Positions 1-7,536 of a DNA stretch of 64,000 nt are shown piece after piece. Location of the stretch: positions 384,960 to 448,959 of the forward strand of contig NZ_LT828540.1 of the NCBI RefSeq assembly GCF_900170035.1, read 5' to 3'. This DNA is from Desulfamplus magnetovallimortis. GTDB taxonomy: Bacteria > Desulfobacterota > Desulfobacteria > Desulfobacterales > Desulfobacteraceae. Position numbers and translations under genes: made by a program. The notes below the pieces were generated by a model that was given only the letters and a program-made list of their open reading frames with translations, was not told where the DNA came from and did not search any database. Each line of letters opens with the position of its first letter. The first letter of the stretch is position 1.

Positions 1-102
1 CCGGGGGAAAGAATAGTTGGCTTTCTTGGAAGCCAACATTTTTGCAATGAACTATCGAATTTCTGTTTGACAAAACCAACTCATAGAAGTACAATTGTAC
101 TC

Positions 103-501
103 ATGAATATAATAGCTGATACAAATATATTTTTGGCAGTTGCTCTCTATGAAGCTGAAAGAGAGCAAATCATCAAGCTTACAATAGGCCATGAGTTGAT
201 TGCCCCTGAGATATTGCCATTTGAAATTGGTAATGCCTTGTCAGCCATGCTGAAAAAACATCGGATAACTCCGGATGAATTAATCGATACGTGGGATGCC
301 ACCCAGAAAATACCAGTTGACTTGCGAAGTGTTGATATTCGGGAAGCACTTGCAATAGCATCTAAATTTAACATTTATGCTTATGATGCCTACTTCTTGA
401 CGTGTGCTATTTCCTTGCGTAGTCCACTGATGACTCTTGATCGTCGAATGAATGAAGTGGGCAAACTTTTAGGTGTCCATATCATGGAGGTTCATAAATG
501 A
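103..501 (+). CDS. PIN-domain toxin, VapC type
   Basis: Probable ribonuclease toxin of a type II toxin-antitoxin pair. The protein (132 residues from this start) opens with the PIN signature Met-x-x-x-Ala-Asp-Thr-Asn and carries further conserved acidic residues, including Tyr-Asp-Ala-Tyr near residue 90 and Leu-Asp-Arg-Arg near the end, as in VapC nucleases. I chose ATG at 103 because the PIN motif starts right there; an upstream TTG at 67 would add 12 unlike residues. The stop overlaps the start of the next gene by four bases (ATGA). The toxin lies upstream of its antitoxin, the reverse of the usual order. It sits at the island edge and has no evident magnetosome role. Confidence 0.8.
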   Translation: MNIIADTNIFLAVALYEAEREQIIKLTIGHELIAPEILPFEIGNALSAMLKKHRITPDELIDTWDATQKIPVDLRSVDIREALAIASKFNIYAYDAYFLTCAISLRSPLMTLDRRMNEVGKLLGVHIMEVHK

Positions 502-728
502 AAGTTTTTACATACTCAGAAGCTCGGCAAAAGCTTTCCACCGTTTTGGATTTAGCACGATCTGAAGAAGTAATTATCAAACGCCGGGGTGGAGAAGTTT
601 TCAAGGTGATGTTTAAAAAGGCTACCCCGTCCTCCCCATTTGATGTTCCGGGAGTAAAAACAAATGCCACAACAAAGGATATTCTTGATGCAGTCCATGA
701 CTCACGTGCAAGGAAGCTGGGCATTTGA
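498..728 (+). CDS. Phd/YefM-like antitoxin
   Basis: Short protein (76 residues) with the Phd/YefM N-terminal pattern: Thr-Tyr-Ser-Glu-Ala-Arg, then a Leu-rich helix, then a basic strand with Arg-Arg-Gly-Gly-Glu, as in the DNA-binding half of these antitoxins. The C-terminal part is variable and would wrap the toxin. It overlaps the upstream PIN gene by four bases, so the two are probably translationally coupled and autoregulated. Assignment rests on motif pattern and on the pairing. Confidence 0.7.
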   Translation: MKVFTYSEARQKLSTVLDLARSEEVIIKRRGGEVFKVMFKKATPSSPFDVPGVKTNATTKDILDAVHDSRARKLGI

Positions 729-1008
729 GTGTAATCTCTATCAGAGGGTGGGACTTACCTCACCCCCTAACCCCCTCTCACAGACTTGCGAGGGAGAACT
801 TGGGTAGATAATCCGATTGAATTGTAATCACATTTTCTTCCGGGAAAGTTGATCAATTTAGCTGCGGCACTTTCTTCCACTATGATTCTGTCAACTCCTA
901 TAACTCCGATTTAATGAAGGCGGCTTACAGCTTTGACGTTGCCTTGGCACAATTGCTTGAAAACCCAAAACTCTCTTTCTGAACAGCATTCTTTCAGCAA
1001 TAAAGAGC
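729..1008. other. Intergenic, no gene seen
   Basis: No convincing ORF on either strand. It contains a C-rich/G-rich imperfect dyad near 757-800 (CTCACCCCCTAACCCC facing GAGGGAGAAC), which could act as a terminator for the toxin-antitoxin pair. Confidence 0.4.
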
Positions 1009-1389
1009 ATTGTTCCAAAAAGAATCTTTCTGACCTCTCTTTTTCTGATAATATCAGGCACAGCATTCAGCAATGACTGTTACACAATTAATGGTGAGAG
1101 TCTGGAGGATAATACAAATACACGTCCATTTGTCTGCTTTCCCCATGATGAACACAATGAAAATGCAGCGCTTGACGATAACTGCGCAAGGTGTCATCAT
1201 GTCTATACAGACGGCCAGCTTATGCCCGATGAATCTTCCGAAGATTCATCCTGCTCGGAATGTCATATGAGCCAGGAAAAACCAAATGATCTTGATTTGA
1301 TTATCAGATATCATAAACTCTGCAGAAGCTGCCATCTTCAAGAGAAAAAAGGCCCCATCACATGTGGAGAGTGTCATAAAAAACCGTAA
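1009..1389 (+). CDS. Periplasmic tetraheme cytochrome c3
   Basis: Secreted tetraheme c-type cytochrome of the cytochrome c3 family, the periplasmic electron carrier typical of sulfate reducers. The 126-residue product has a hydrophobic signal segment (about residues 5-21), then Phe-Pro-His-Asp-Glu-His, which supplies axial histidines, then four heme sites in order: CARCHH, CSECH, CRSCH, CGECH. The double His after the first heme site is typical of the family. No ATG gives a signal peptide, so I use TTG at 1009, just after an in-frame TAA at 1000. The only in-frame ATG (1222) would remove half the hemes. It may be an ordinary respiratory gene at the island border rather than a magnetosome protein. 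Confidence 0.75.
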   Translation: MVPKRIFLTSLFLIISGTAFSNDCYTINGESLEDNTNTRPFVCFPHDEHNENAALDDNCARCHHVYTDGQLMPDESSEDSSCSECHMSQEKPNDLDLIIRYHKLCRSCHLQEKKGPITCGECHKKP

Positions 1390-2023
1390 AAAAGTGATCA
1401 TGGCCGGTTTTCAACTACAACAAAAATGAAAATCATGAAGCCGGCCTGAGAATGATCGGCCTTCCAACAGTCAGGAAAGCTCATGCCAAAATGATCCATA
1501 AATTTCCCCCTCAATATATCCTGCAGAGGGGGAAATATCCTCAACAGAAAATCAGAAACAACATTCAAGGTCGCAAATAAATTCAGTTACTTGAAGCATT
1601 TTTTTCTTTTTTATGCCTCTCCTTATTCCGCCTAAGCTTTATCATGAATATAGGCATTCAATTATCGACAAACTCTCTCCGGAATCTATTGTTGTCTTGC
1701 CAAACGTTCAAGCGTTTTTTCAAGCATGGGCAGGCAACGAAATGCTGATGCACTTCTTTTTTTAGATGCAGCATCAGAAATTGACTGGTACATTCAAAGA
1801 AAAAGGGGACAGGTACATAATACACTAAAAGAGCCGCACCCAAATGATGGATGGCAAAATCAGATACTAAATCCATTTTTTTTAAATCTTGACGAAGCAC
1901 TTTCTTTTTAGATTCATAAATAAATAATTGTTATAAAATACTCCTCACAGACAGACTCCTCTTTAATAAATCAATAGATAATTTTTTTACATAATCCCCC
2001 ATTAAAAAAACCATAATAAGTTA

Positions 2024-2052
2024 TTGACAATCTCACAGAACTAAATTAGAAA
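2024..2052 (+). promoter_or_regulatory. Possible sigma-70 promoter for mamI-mamA
   Basis: A perfect TTGACA at 2024-2029 is followed after 17 bases by TAGAAA (2047-2052), a weak -10. It lies about 320 bases upstream of mamI, which would give a long leader. Alternative -10 sequences are available nearby because the region is AT-rich. Confidence 0.3.
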
Positions 2053-2239
2053 TAATACCATACGAATATAGTAGGAATATATCCCTCTTTAAAGGTAGGG
2101 TATATAAAGTCATTAACCATCGGGCATATTTACAGAAAAATACAGATTTGATCTTAAAGTCGTGGGTGGTTTGGGTAGATGAAGATTCAGAGAAACAATC
2201 TTCAGTCAACTACGGAAACAGTTAAAATTATCAGACTCA

Positions 2240-2338
2240 GTGTTCTTTCAAGGTTTGATTGTCGGTTAGAAAATGCCTTGAACCTTTGAAAAGCCTTAAA
2301 ACTCACCCGACAATTTAAACTTGAAGAAGCACTCAGCA
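2240..2338 (+). promoter_or_regulatory. Leader element shared with mamE and feoB regions
   Basis: The segment ends with CCGACAATTTAAACTTGAAG followed by a GCACT motif. A very similar block precedes the MamE-TauE gene (about 11270-11367), and its last ~35 bases also precede the FeoB gene (about 43335-43370). In the first two copies the similarity extends upstream through a TGTTCTT...GGTTTG...AGGTAGAAAA-type stretch. Function unknown; a shared operator or RNA leader is possible. Confidence 0.4.
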
Positions 2339-2373
2339 AACTGTTTATTTTTGTCAATATCAGGGGAAAGATC

Positions 2374-2565
2374 ATGCTGCATATCATTGTTGGTTTATTT
2401 TTTATTGCTTCAGGCATCTGGGGAATCTATGACGAATATTACTATGTCGCAGATCTCGTAAAGGGAGGACTTCCCATTTTGCTTATGTTAGCTGGACTTG
2501 TGGCAACACTGGCTGGATTCATTCCACCCAAAAAAAATGAGGAATTTGAAAATGGTCAGGGATGA
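2374..2565 (+). CDS. mamI: MamI-like membrane protein, set 1
   Basis: Small two-helix membrane protein (63 residues) of the MamI type. MamI is needed for invagination of the magnetosome membrane in Magnetospirillum. Two hydrophobic helices (about residues 2-20 and 30-50) flank a short turn with Gly-Ile-Tyr-Asp-Glu-Tyr-Tyr, and the tail is charged. Length and the repeated Gly-x-x-x-x-Gly-type helix pattern match MamI. ATG at 2374 follows GGGGAAAG at good spacing. Its 3' end overlaps the mamA start, so it heads the set-1 operon. The Asp-Glu-Tyr-Tyr turn is also found in the doubled protein at 4430. Confidence 0.75.
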   Translation: MLHIIVGLFFIASGIWGIYDEYYYVADLVKGGLPILLMLAGLVATLAGFIPPKKNEEFENGQG

Positions 2566-3328
2566 GAAAAAAGAATTAAAAATCGAAGAAAAAGGATCAG
2601 AGAAAATGGAAAGTCCAAATGCAACCATTCGGAATGAATCACAGGGAAAAAAGATGCCGGATATGGATCATGAGATATCCTCATCGATTTTTTACTGGCA
2701 TTCTTTTCTGCTGTTTTGTGGTCGAATTCTGCACAGCGTTCTCAACTTCTATAATCAGTTGTTTGACCTGGGGCAAAAAGACAGGGCAAAAATCTACAGC
2801 AACATAAGCAGGCATTACAGCAACAAGGGCCTGCATGACAAGGCTCTGGATTATCTAAAAAAATGGACAAGGGTTGATCCGTCAAATGTTGAGGCCCACT
2901 ATCGCCTGGCCATTGCCCTTGCTGCATCTGGAAACAAAAAAAGCGCATTGAGAGTTTTTTCCCGGGTGTTGACCATTGATCCTGAACATATGGGAGCCCT
3001 CCACCGCAAAAGTTCAATACTTCTGAGGATCAAGGATTATCAAAGTGCTTCTGAAGATCTTGAAAAAGCCCTTGAAATCAAAAAAGAGAACCCTGATCTC
3101 TTTTACCTCTACTCCATAGCACTTGAGGGTCTTGGCCAGACCGAAAAAGCCATTGAAAACATGGAGAAGGCCATTGCACTTGATCCTGACGAGATCAAAT
3201 ACCATCAACGCCTTGGATTCCTCAATGTCAGCCGTGATGATCACCAGACAGCAGCACGTTCATTCACAAGGGTTATGGAGCTTGAACGGGAACTGGATGA
3301 AGACGAAGATATGTATGCTGCCTATTAA
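2552..3328 (+). CDS. mamA: MamA TPR scaffold protein, set 1
   Basis: Tetratricopeptide-repeat protein (about 258 residues) of the MamA family, a soluble scaffold that coats magnetosome vesicles and recruits partners. After a charged N-terminal region of about 85 residues come about five TPR units with the usual Ala/Tyr/Pro positions (for example Asp-Pro-Ser-Asn-Val-Glu-Ala-His-Tyr). The tail is acidic. I prefer ATG at 2552, which overlaps the mamI stop and has GAGG upstream; ATG at 2606 after AAGGATC is an alternative, and 2498 lies too deep inside mamI. A second copy is at 34883. Placement between mamI and mamQ matches mam clusters of other magnetotactic bacteria. Confidence 0.8.
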   Translation: MVRDEKKELKIEEKGSEKMESPNATIRNESQGKKMPDMDHEISSSIFYWHSFLLFCGRILHSVLNFYNQLFDLGQKDRAKIYSNISRHYSNKGLHDKALDYLKKWTRVDPSNVEAHYRLAIALAASGNKKSALRVFSRVLTIDPEHMGALHRKSSILLRIKDYQSASEDLEKALEIKKENPDLFYLYSIALEGLGQTEKAIENMEKAIALDPDEIKYHQRLGFLNVSRDDHQTAARSFTRVMELERELDEDEDMYAAY

Positions 3329-3332
3329 TAAA

Positions 3333-4082
3333 ATGGCATTGAAAAGAATAAAAAAAGCTGCATTCAAAGTGGCTGTTATCCTTATATTATCAGGGCTGCT
3401 TTCTTTAATTGATCTGCCTTTGATAACAAAAAAGAGACCCGGATTGGCCAGAACTGCCGGCAGGGCTGTTTACTATGACCCGACAATAAAGGATATCATA
3501 ACCAACGACTGTGGCCGATGCCACTCCGGTCCAAGCCGAAACCTCATGGATTACGATAATCTCAAGGCATACGCAGAAAGCGGTATGCTTGCTGCCATGG
3601 TACAGGGTTCCATGAGCCGATTTGCAGGAGGCGATCAGGGAACCATACTGGAGTGGATAAATGCCGGAACACCTGAAAAACCAGCGGCAAACCAGGGAAA
3701 CGTGCAGAACAACGGCAACACTAACAATAACACCAGTAAAAATGGTGTGAATACTGCCATAAACGCCAATTTTTTTAACGGGCTTCATCATTTAGGCGGA
3801 GGAAAAGGAGGTGGCGGAGGCGCCACTCAGCCATATGTGCCTGATGTTCCGGTTAACGGAATCACCTATGAAAATACCATTCAATATGTGTTGGCCAAGG
3901 ATTGCTTGAGATGCCACTCAGGACACTTCAGAAACCTGACAACATATGACAATGTTTCTATTTATGTAAAAAACGGATTACTTAAAACCCTTGTCCAGCG
4001 TGGGGGAGCAATGCATCGTTTTGCCCTAAGAGACAGCAGATGGATAGTTGCATGGATAGAAAATGGTGCTCCCAGAAAATAG
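3333..4082 (+). CDS. Membrane-anchored diheme cytochrome c
   Basis: Protein of about 249 residues with an N-terminal membrane anchor (residues 8-26) and two copies of a ~65-residue heme domain, each with CxxCHSG (CGRCH and CLRCH), an Asn-Leu-x-x-Tyr-Asp-Asn stretch, a Met-x-Arg-Phe-Ala segment (candidate axial Met) and a closing Ile-x-x-Gly-x-Pro. A Gly/Asn-rich linker joins them. This resembles planctomycete-type cytochrome c domains rather than magnetochrome. ATG at 3333 starts just before the anchor; ATG at 3315 overlapping mamA is possible. Its place between mamA and mamQ suggests a redox role at the magnetosome membrane, perhaps setting the Fe(II)/Fe(III) balance. It may correspond to a mad-type cytochrome gene (mad1), which I cannot verify. 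Confidence 0.7.
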   Translation: MALKRIKKAAFKVAVILILSGLLSLIDLPLITKKRPGLARTAGRAVYYDPTIKDIITNDCGRCHSGPSRNLMDYDNLKAYAESGMLAAMVQGSMSRFAGGDQGTILEWINAGTPEKPAANQGNVQNNGNTNNNTSKNGVNTAINANFFNGLHHLGGGKGGGGGATQPYVPDVPVNGITYENTIQYVLAKDCLRCHSGHFRNLTTYDNVSIYVKNGLLKTLVQRGGAMHRFALRDSRWIVAWIENGAPRK

Positions 4083-4170
4083 AGTATATCTGCTGCAATA
4101 AATAGAGCGTACTCTTTTTACAATATTCTCCCCTTCTCAAGTCTATGAGATGGAGCCGAGGAGTGATGTT

Positions 4171-4255
4171 TTTATATGAAAGTCTCTGTAACAGGCTGTT
4201 TTAAAACGACTTTCATATCTTCGATTGTGGCGGTCATCAGCCATGTACGTTATAG
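4171..4255 (-). repeat. Palindromic repeat R1, single copy
   Basis: Reverse-oriented copy of an ~80-base repeat whose ends are GACTTTCAT and ATGAAAGTC and whose core is GGCGG...CCGCCACAATCGAAG. Other copies: 14796-15048 (three in tandem), 24721-24802, 27991-28074, 29947-30040, and degenerate ones at 6352-6476 and 48799-48835. Confidence 0.7.
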
Positions 4256-4259
4256 CAAC

Positions 4260-4361
4260 TATACTGTTCCAGATAATTAAATTGGCAAGCACTTTAGGGG
4301 CAATCTCTTGTGGTTGCCCTTCAGAATTGAGAATGCCAAAATATTTTTCTGGAAGTCTATA
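4260..4361 (+). repeat. MITE-like repeat R2
   Basis: About 102 bases with imperfect terminal inverted repeats (TATACTGTTCCAGATAA at the left; the complement of TTTCTGGAAGTCTATA at the right). Nearly identical to 55500-55601; diverged copies at 50122-50214 and 59723-59826; a truncated copy at 14739-14788. No coding capacity, so a non-autonomous element. Confidence 0.75.
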
Positions 4362-4429
4362 TTTACGTCGGATATTCAAAATAAGATACACTCAAATAAA
4401 TAGGTATAAGCTCAAGGAGTTACATAAAG

Positions 4430-4777
4430 ATGAAAATAAGAAAAGCGCATGTCATTGGAGGGGTTGTTGTTTTTTCAACTGGCTTGTTCCTTGCCTATCT
4501 TAACAGTGCCATGGTTGTTGAGTTTATCAAGGGAATAATCCAGCCCATAACTATTTTGCTGGGACTTACAGCCTTAATGAGCGCCCTGCTTGGCAAAAAG
4601 AAATACAGAACCATAAACTCCATAGTGGCAGGTCTGCTGCTCGTTATTGGAGCCTATGGTATTTATGATGAATATTATGCTGTACTTGACTTTTTTTATG
4701 GTTTTCTTCCATTGTTCCTTGTCTCTTCCGGAGTAATATCTGTCACCTATGGGATTACACGCTTAAAAGAAAGGTAA
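4430..4777 (+). CDS. Tandemly doubled MamI-like membrane protein
   Basis: Predicted four-helix membrane protein (115 residues). Residues 5-55 and 62-113 each look like one MamI unit: hydrophobic helix, short acidic turn, second helix ending in a charged stretch. The second half carries Gly-Ala-Tyr-Gly-Ile-Tyr-Asp-Glu-Tyr-Tyr, almost the turn of the MamI at 2374, so the gene probably arose by fusion of two mamI copies. AAGGAG precedes ATG 4430 by nine bases. It ends nine bases before mamQ, so the two are likely co-transcribed. A membrane-shaping role like MamI is inferred. Confidence 0.6.
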   Translation: MKIRKAHVIGGVVVFSTGLFLAYLNSAMVVEFIKGIIQPITILLGLTALMSALLGKKKYRTINSIVAGLLLVIGAYGIYDEYYAVLDFFYGFLPLFLVSSGVISVTYGITRLKER

Positions 4778-4786
4778 AAACAGAAG

Positions 4787-5665
4787 ATGTCACCGGATCC
4801 TGTTACACGAATCATAAGAGATGCCTATGGCAAAAAATATAAACTGGATTCCCATGCCCTGGCACCCAGAGCCATATATTTTCCCTCTGTCAGGGAGTAT
4901 CTCTCCCTTCTAACACCTGTGGCAGATTTTTTCAGAAGCCGCAGTATCTACATTGCTGCATTGCTTCTATCCATCATTACTGCTGTCATGACCATCTATT
5001 ACTACAACATACTTGTTGAGTCGGAGCAGATGGTTCTTACGGCACAGGGAAAAGTCTCTGTGCTTATGCAGAGGAGAAACGACATTTCAATCAACCTGTC
5101 AAAGGCGGTTCTGGACTACTCCACACATGAGAGGGAAGTATTGACTGCAATTGTTGCCCTCAGAACAATGCTCTCTGGTGAAAAAAATGAAGGAAATTTT
5201 TTCCAGAAAGAGGATGGTTCTGCAAAACTTTTGCCAAAAAGCCCTGTAACAAAATCATTACCCGGCAAAGCAGCAACGGAAAAATTGCCACTTTTTTCCA
5301 ATCCACAGCAAGTTCCAGGAAGCTTACCGGAATTGGGCTTACCTGCCGCCTTCACCCAGGGCAAAGCTATGGCGGCACTTGCACCGGACACCATGGAATC
5401 ACTTGGAAGGCTGCTTCTTGCTGTTGCGGAACAATATCCTGATCTTAAACTTTCAGCCAATTTCAGCAGCCTTATGGCAGCCCTTGTTGAAGTTGAAAAA
5501 GATCTGGCAACTGAGAGACTTAAATTTAATGATGCTGTAAATGCATACACAACCAACATAGCAAAGTTTCCGAGCAACCTGTATGCAGCCATGTTTAACT
5601 TTCCGCCCCAGTCGTACTTTGAGCCAACAAATGATGCAAAACAGCTTGTGCCGATTTCATACTGA
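4787..5665 (+). CDS. mamQ: MamQ, LemA-family membrane protein, set 1
   Basis: LemA-type protein (292 residues) matching MamQ, which is required for magnetosome membrane formation in Magnetospirillum. It has one N-terminal transmembrane helix (about residues 52-72) and then a mostly helical soluble domain. The C-terminus bears the LemA signature: Ala-Val-Asn-Ala-Tyr-Thr-Thr-Asn-Ile, Phe-Pro-Ser-Asn and Phe-Asn-Phe-Pro. A low-complexity insert rich in Lys, Pro and Leu (about residues 130-185) is absent from the shorter MamQ at 35621. The last bases of the gene are duplicated downstream (5641-5800). Confidence 0.8.
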   Translation: MSPDPVTRIIRDAYGKKYKLDSHALAPRAIYFPSVREYLSLLTPVADFFRSRSIYIAALLLSIITAVMTIYYYNILVESEQMVLTAQGKVSVLMQRRNDISINLSKAVLDYSTHEREVLTAIVALRTMLSGEKNEGNFFQKEDGSAKLLPKSPVTKSLPGKAATEKLPLFSNPQQVPGSLPELGLPAAFTQGKAMAALAPDTMESLGRLLLAVAEQYPDLKLSANFSSLMAALVEVEKDLATERLKFNDAVNAYTTNIAKFPSNLYAAMFNFPPQSYFEPTNDAKQLVPISY

Positions 5666-5800
5666 AACGTTTAGGATATTGCTATTTATCCCAATGATAT
5701 GAATCCTCTAATAAATACACGTTACAGCTTGCGCCGATTTCATACTGGAACGTTAAGGATATTGCTATTTATCCCAATGATATGAATCCTCTAATAAATA
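5641..5800 (+). repeat. Tandem duplication of the mamQ 3' end
   Basis: A unit of about 77 bases starting at ACAGCTTGTGCCG (5641, inside mamQ) is repeated with an 83-base period at 5724, with few differences. The second copy lies wholly downstream of the mamQ stop, so it looks like a recent local duplication. Confidence 0.8.
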
Positions 5801-5846
5801 TAAATACCTGTTGCTTTGTCAACAGCATCAACCGGAGCAACTATTT

Positions 5847-6347
5847 TTGAGCCATATTAAAAAAACATATGATATTGCACTGTTTGGCAGAGGCTCGTTG
5901 AAACACAGAGTGTTTTTTGTGGGGATTCTTGTCATCATAGGGGCCATATATGCAGGAAAATCAGATTATAATCTTGCAACAGGTTCAGGCAACCTCTGCA
6001 TGGTGTTGTTTCTTGCTGCAAACGTCTATTTTCCGGCAAAATATATACGACTCAAGTATGCCATAAAAGATGTTCAGCTTCAGTTCAACCGCCTTCTGGT
6101 GTGGCACATCTGGCTCAACACATCCTCTTTTCTGGTTGCGTGTATTCACTGTTATGTATCCCTTTGGTCAAACAGATGGCTCATGGCTGCCCTTTTCATG
6201 ATGGGCTGGCTAACATTTGGAGGATTTCTAATGTTTCTGAAATTTCAGCCCGGAAAGGTCAAAAAGGGAATTTATCTTCTGCATACTCAGCAGGTTGTTT
6301 TCTTCTTGATGATCTTTGCAATGCTGAAAGGCCACTATGTGATCTGA
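5847..6347 (+). CDS. Ferric-reductase-like b-heme membrane protein
   Basis: Integral membrane protein (about 166 residues) with four to five hydrophobic helices. Two helices carry histidine pairs spaced for b-type heme: Trp-His then Ile-His-Cys 14 residues on, and Leu-Leu-His then Gly-His-Tyr 17 residues on. This resembles the transmembrane part of ferric reductases and of YedZ-like cytochromes. I use TTG at 5847, seven bases after GGAG; TTG 5811 has no good site. Set between mamQ and mamB, it could pass electrons across the magnetosome membrane to iron; that is inference. It may be one of the mad genes (mad2 is possible, not verified). Confidence 0.55.
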   Translation: MSHIKKTYDIALFGRGSLKHRVFFVGILVIIGAIYAGKSDYNLATGSGNLCMVLFLAANVYFPAKYIRLKYAIKDVQLQFNRLLVWHIWLNTSSFLVACIHCYVSLWSNRWLMAALFMMGWLTFGGFLMFLKFQPGKVKKGIYLLHTQQVVFFLMIFAMLKGHYVI

Positions 6348-6351
6348 GAGA

Positions 6352-6476
6352 GTTTCATGCTTTGTTGTGGCAGATGGGGCTGCTATGGCAGTTTTATAAG
6401 AAAGTCCCCGTATTTCAAGGTTTTTTTCAGGGCTTTCATGCTTCGTTGTGGCAAGATGGGTTTGCCATGGCCGTTA
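6352..6476 (+). repeat. Degenerate R1 repeats
   Basis: Two imperfect copies of a TTTCATGCTT(T/C)GTTGTGGCA motif followed by GCTATGGCAG or GCCATGGCCG, resembling worn-down R1 units. No gene seen in 6348-6511. Confidence 0.4.
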
Positions 6477-6511
6477 TTTAAAACCGATTCCTAAACAATG
6501 GAATGCTCACT

Positions 6512-6658
6512 ATGTTTATTTTAAGGATTATTGGGTTAATTCTGATTGTCACCATAATTATTTTTGCTTTTTTTCTTGTAAAAGGGGCAACAGAAATTGA
6601 AATGGAAATAATGGAAGAAGAGATCATGAAAGATCATGAGAAAGCAGGTGAAAATTGA
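6512..6658 (+). CDS. Small single-helix membrane protein
   Basis: Predicted 48-residue protein: one hydrophobic N-terminal helix (about residues 4-23), then a strongly charged, Glu-rich amphipathic tail. Its stop overlaps the TTG start of mamB (TTGA), a sign of translational coupling. I do not recognise the family. The tight coupling to mamB and the simple membrane-anchor-plus-acidic-tail build support a real gene. A similar build is seen at 14578 and 42694. Confidence 0.5.
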   Translation: MFILRIIGLILIVTIIIFAFFLVKGATEIEMEIMEEEIMKDHEKAGEN

Positions 6659-7536
6659 AACACGAAGCCTGCAGAAGATGTGCCCAAAATGTCGGCAAGG
6701 TCAATATCATCGGCAATATTCTCATGGTCTGCATTAAGGGATATATGGGGGTTGCAGGAAGAAGCAAAGGGCTGATTGCCGATGCCATCCACTCCAGTGC
6801 TGATCTTCTGGCCACCATTGTAATGATCATAGGGCTTAAAATTTCTGACAAAAAAAGTGATCAGAAACACCCCTACGGATATGGCAAAGCCGAATACATT
6901 GTATCCACAATTATTTATATATTTCTGTTCTGTATCGGCATCTACATTATATACAACGGTATTATGACCATTGTCGAAAACCGGGTTGTCAACCCATGCC
7001 TGTCAGCAGCATGGGGGGCTATATTTTCCATTGCAATAAACGAACTTATGTTCCGGCACACAATATGTGCAGGCACCCAGATCAACAGCCCTTCCATGCA
7101 GGCAAAGGCGTGGGAATCACGTTCTGATGTTTACTCATCCCTTGCTGTTCTCATTGGAATTCTTGGTGCAAAGATGGGTTTTCATTTCATGGATCCACTG
7201 GCTGCTATTATTGTGGGTGTCATTATTATAAAAATATGCATTGAAATGCTCAAAGATGCCATTCTGAATCTCATGGATAAATCCTTTGACGAAGACTACA
7301 TTGAGGCAATTGCAAATGTACTTGAAAAGACCCCTTCCATTTCAGATGTCAAAGATATTATTGCAAGGGAGTTGGGACAGGTGCTTGAATTTGAGATTGA
7401 TCTTTACGTCCCTCCGGATATTACTGTTACAACCGGTGAACGAATAAAAAAAGAGGTTAACCAGATTATAAAAGAGATTGTGGATCGGAAATCTACTGTA
7501 AAGGTCAGATTATTTGCAGCACAGGAAGAGTTATGA
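6655..7536 (+). CDS. mamB: MamB cation-diffusion facilitator, set 1
   Basis: CDF transporter (293 residues) of the MamB type, expected to move iron into the magnetosome and to help start membrane invagination. Visible features: the N-terminal CRRC pair, Asp-Ala-Ile-His-Ser-Ser-Ala-Asp in helix 2, the loop His-Pro-Tyr-Gly-Tyr-Gly-Lys-Ala-Glu, Trp-Glu-Ser-Arg-Ser-Asp in helix 5, and a C-terminal ferredoxin-like domain. The metal-site residues of helices 2 and 5 are intact. The start is TTG, overlapping the small ORF upstream; the stop overlaps the next gene (ATGATGA). The second MamB is at 36500. Confidence 0.85.
   Translation: MKHEACRRCAQNVGKVNIIGNILMVCIKGYMGVAGRSKGLIADAIHSSADLLATIVMIIGLKISDKKSDQKHPYGYGKAEYIVSTIIYIFLFCIGIYIIYNGIMTIVENRVVNPCLSAAWGAIFSIAINELMFRHTICAGTQINSPSMQAKAWESRSDVYSSLAVLIGILGAKMGFHFMDPLAAIIVGVIIIKICIEMLKDAILNLMDKSFDEDYIEAIANVLEKTPSISDVKDIIARELGQVLEFEIDLYVPPDITVTTGERIKKEVNQIIKEIVDRKSTVKVRLFAAQEEL

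Larger units (their letters stand above)
1390..2373. other. Intergenic leader region upstream of mamI
   Basis: About 1 kb without a credible gene. Short ORFs at 1658-1911 have no recognisable family and look random. The right half holds a possible promoter (2024-2052) and, at about 2240-2338, a leader segment that recurs before the genes at 11387 and 43492. Confidence 0.45.

Noticed and set aside
1073-1270. 65-residue ORF overlapping the cytochrome
   Set aside because: Wrong frame; the four CxxCH motifs and signal peptide are in the frame starting at 1009.
1726-1911. Short ORF in the leader region, and its minus-strand counterpart
   Set aside because: No family, no ribosome site, low-complexity sequence.
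4225-4503. 92-residue ORF before the doubled MamI
   Set aside because: Runs through repeats R1 and R2 and overlaps the well-supported gene at 4430 in another frame.
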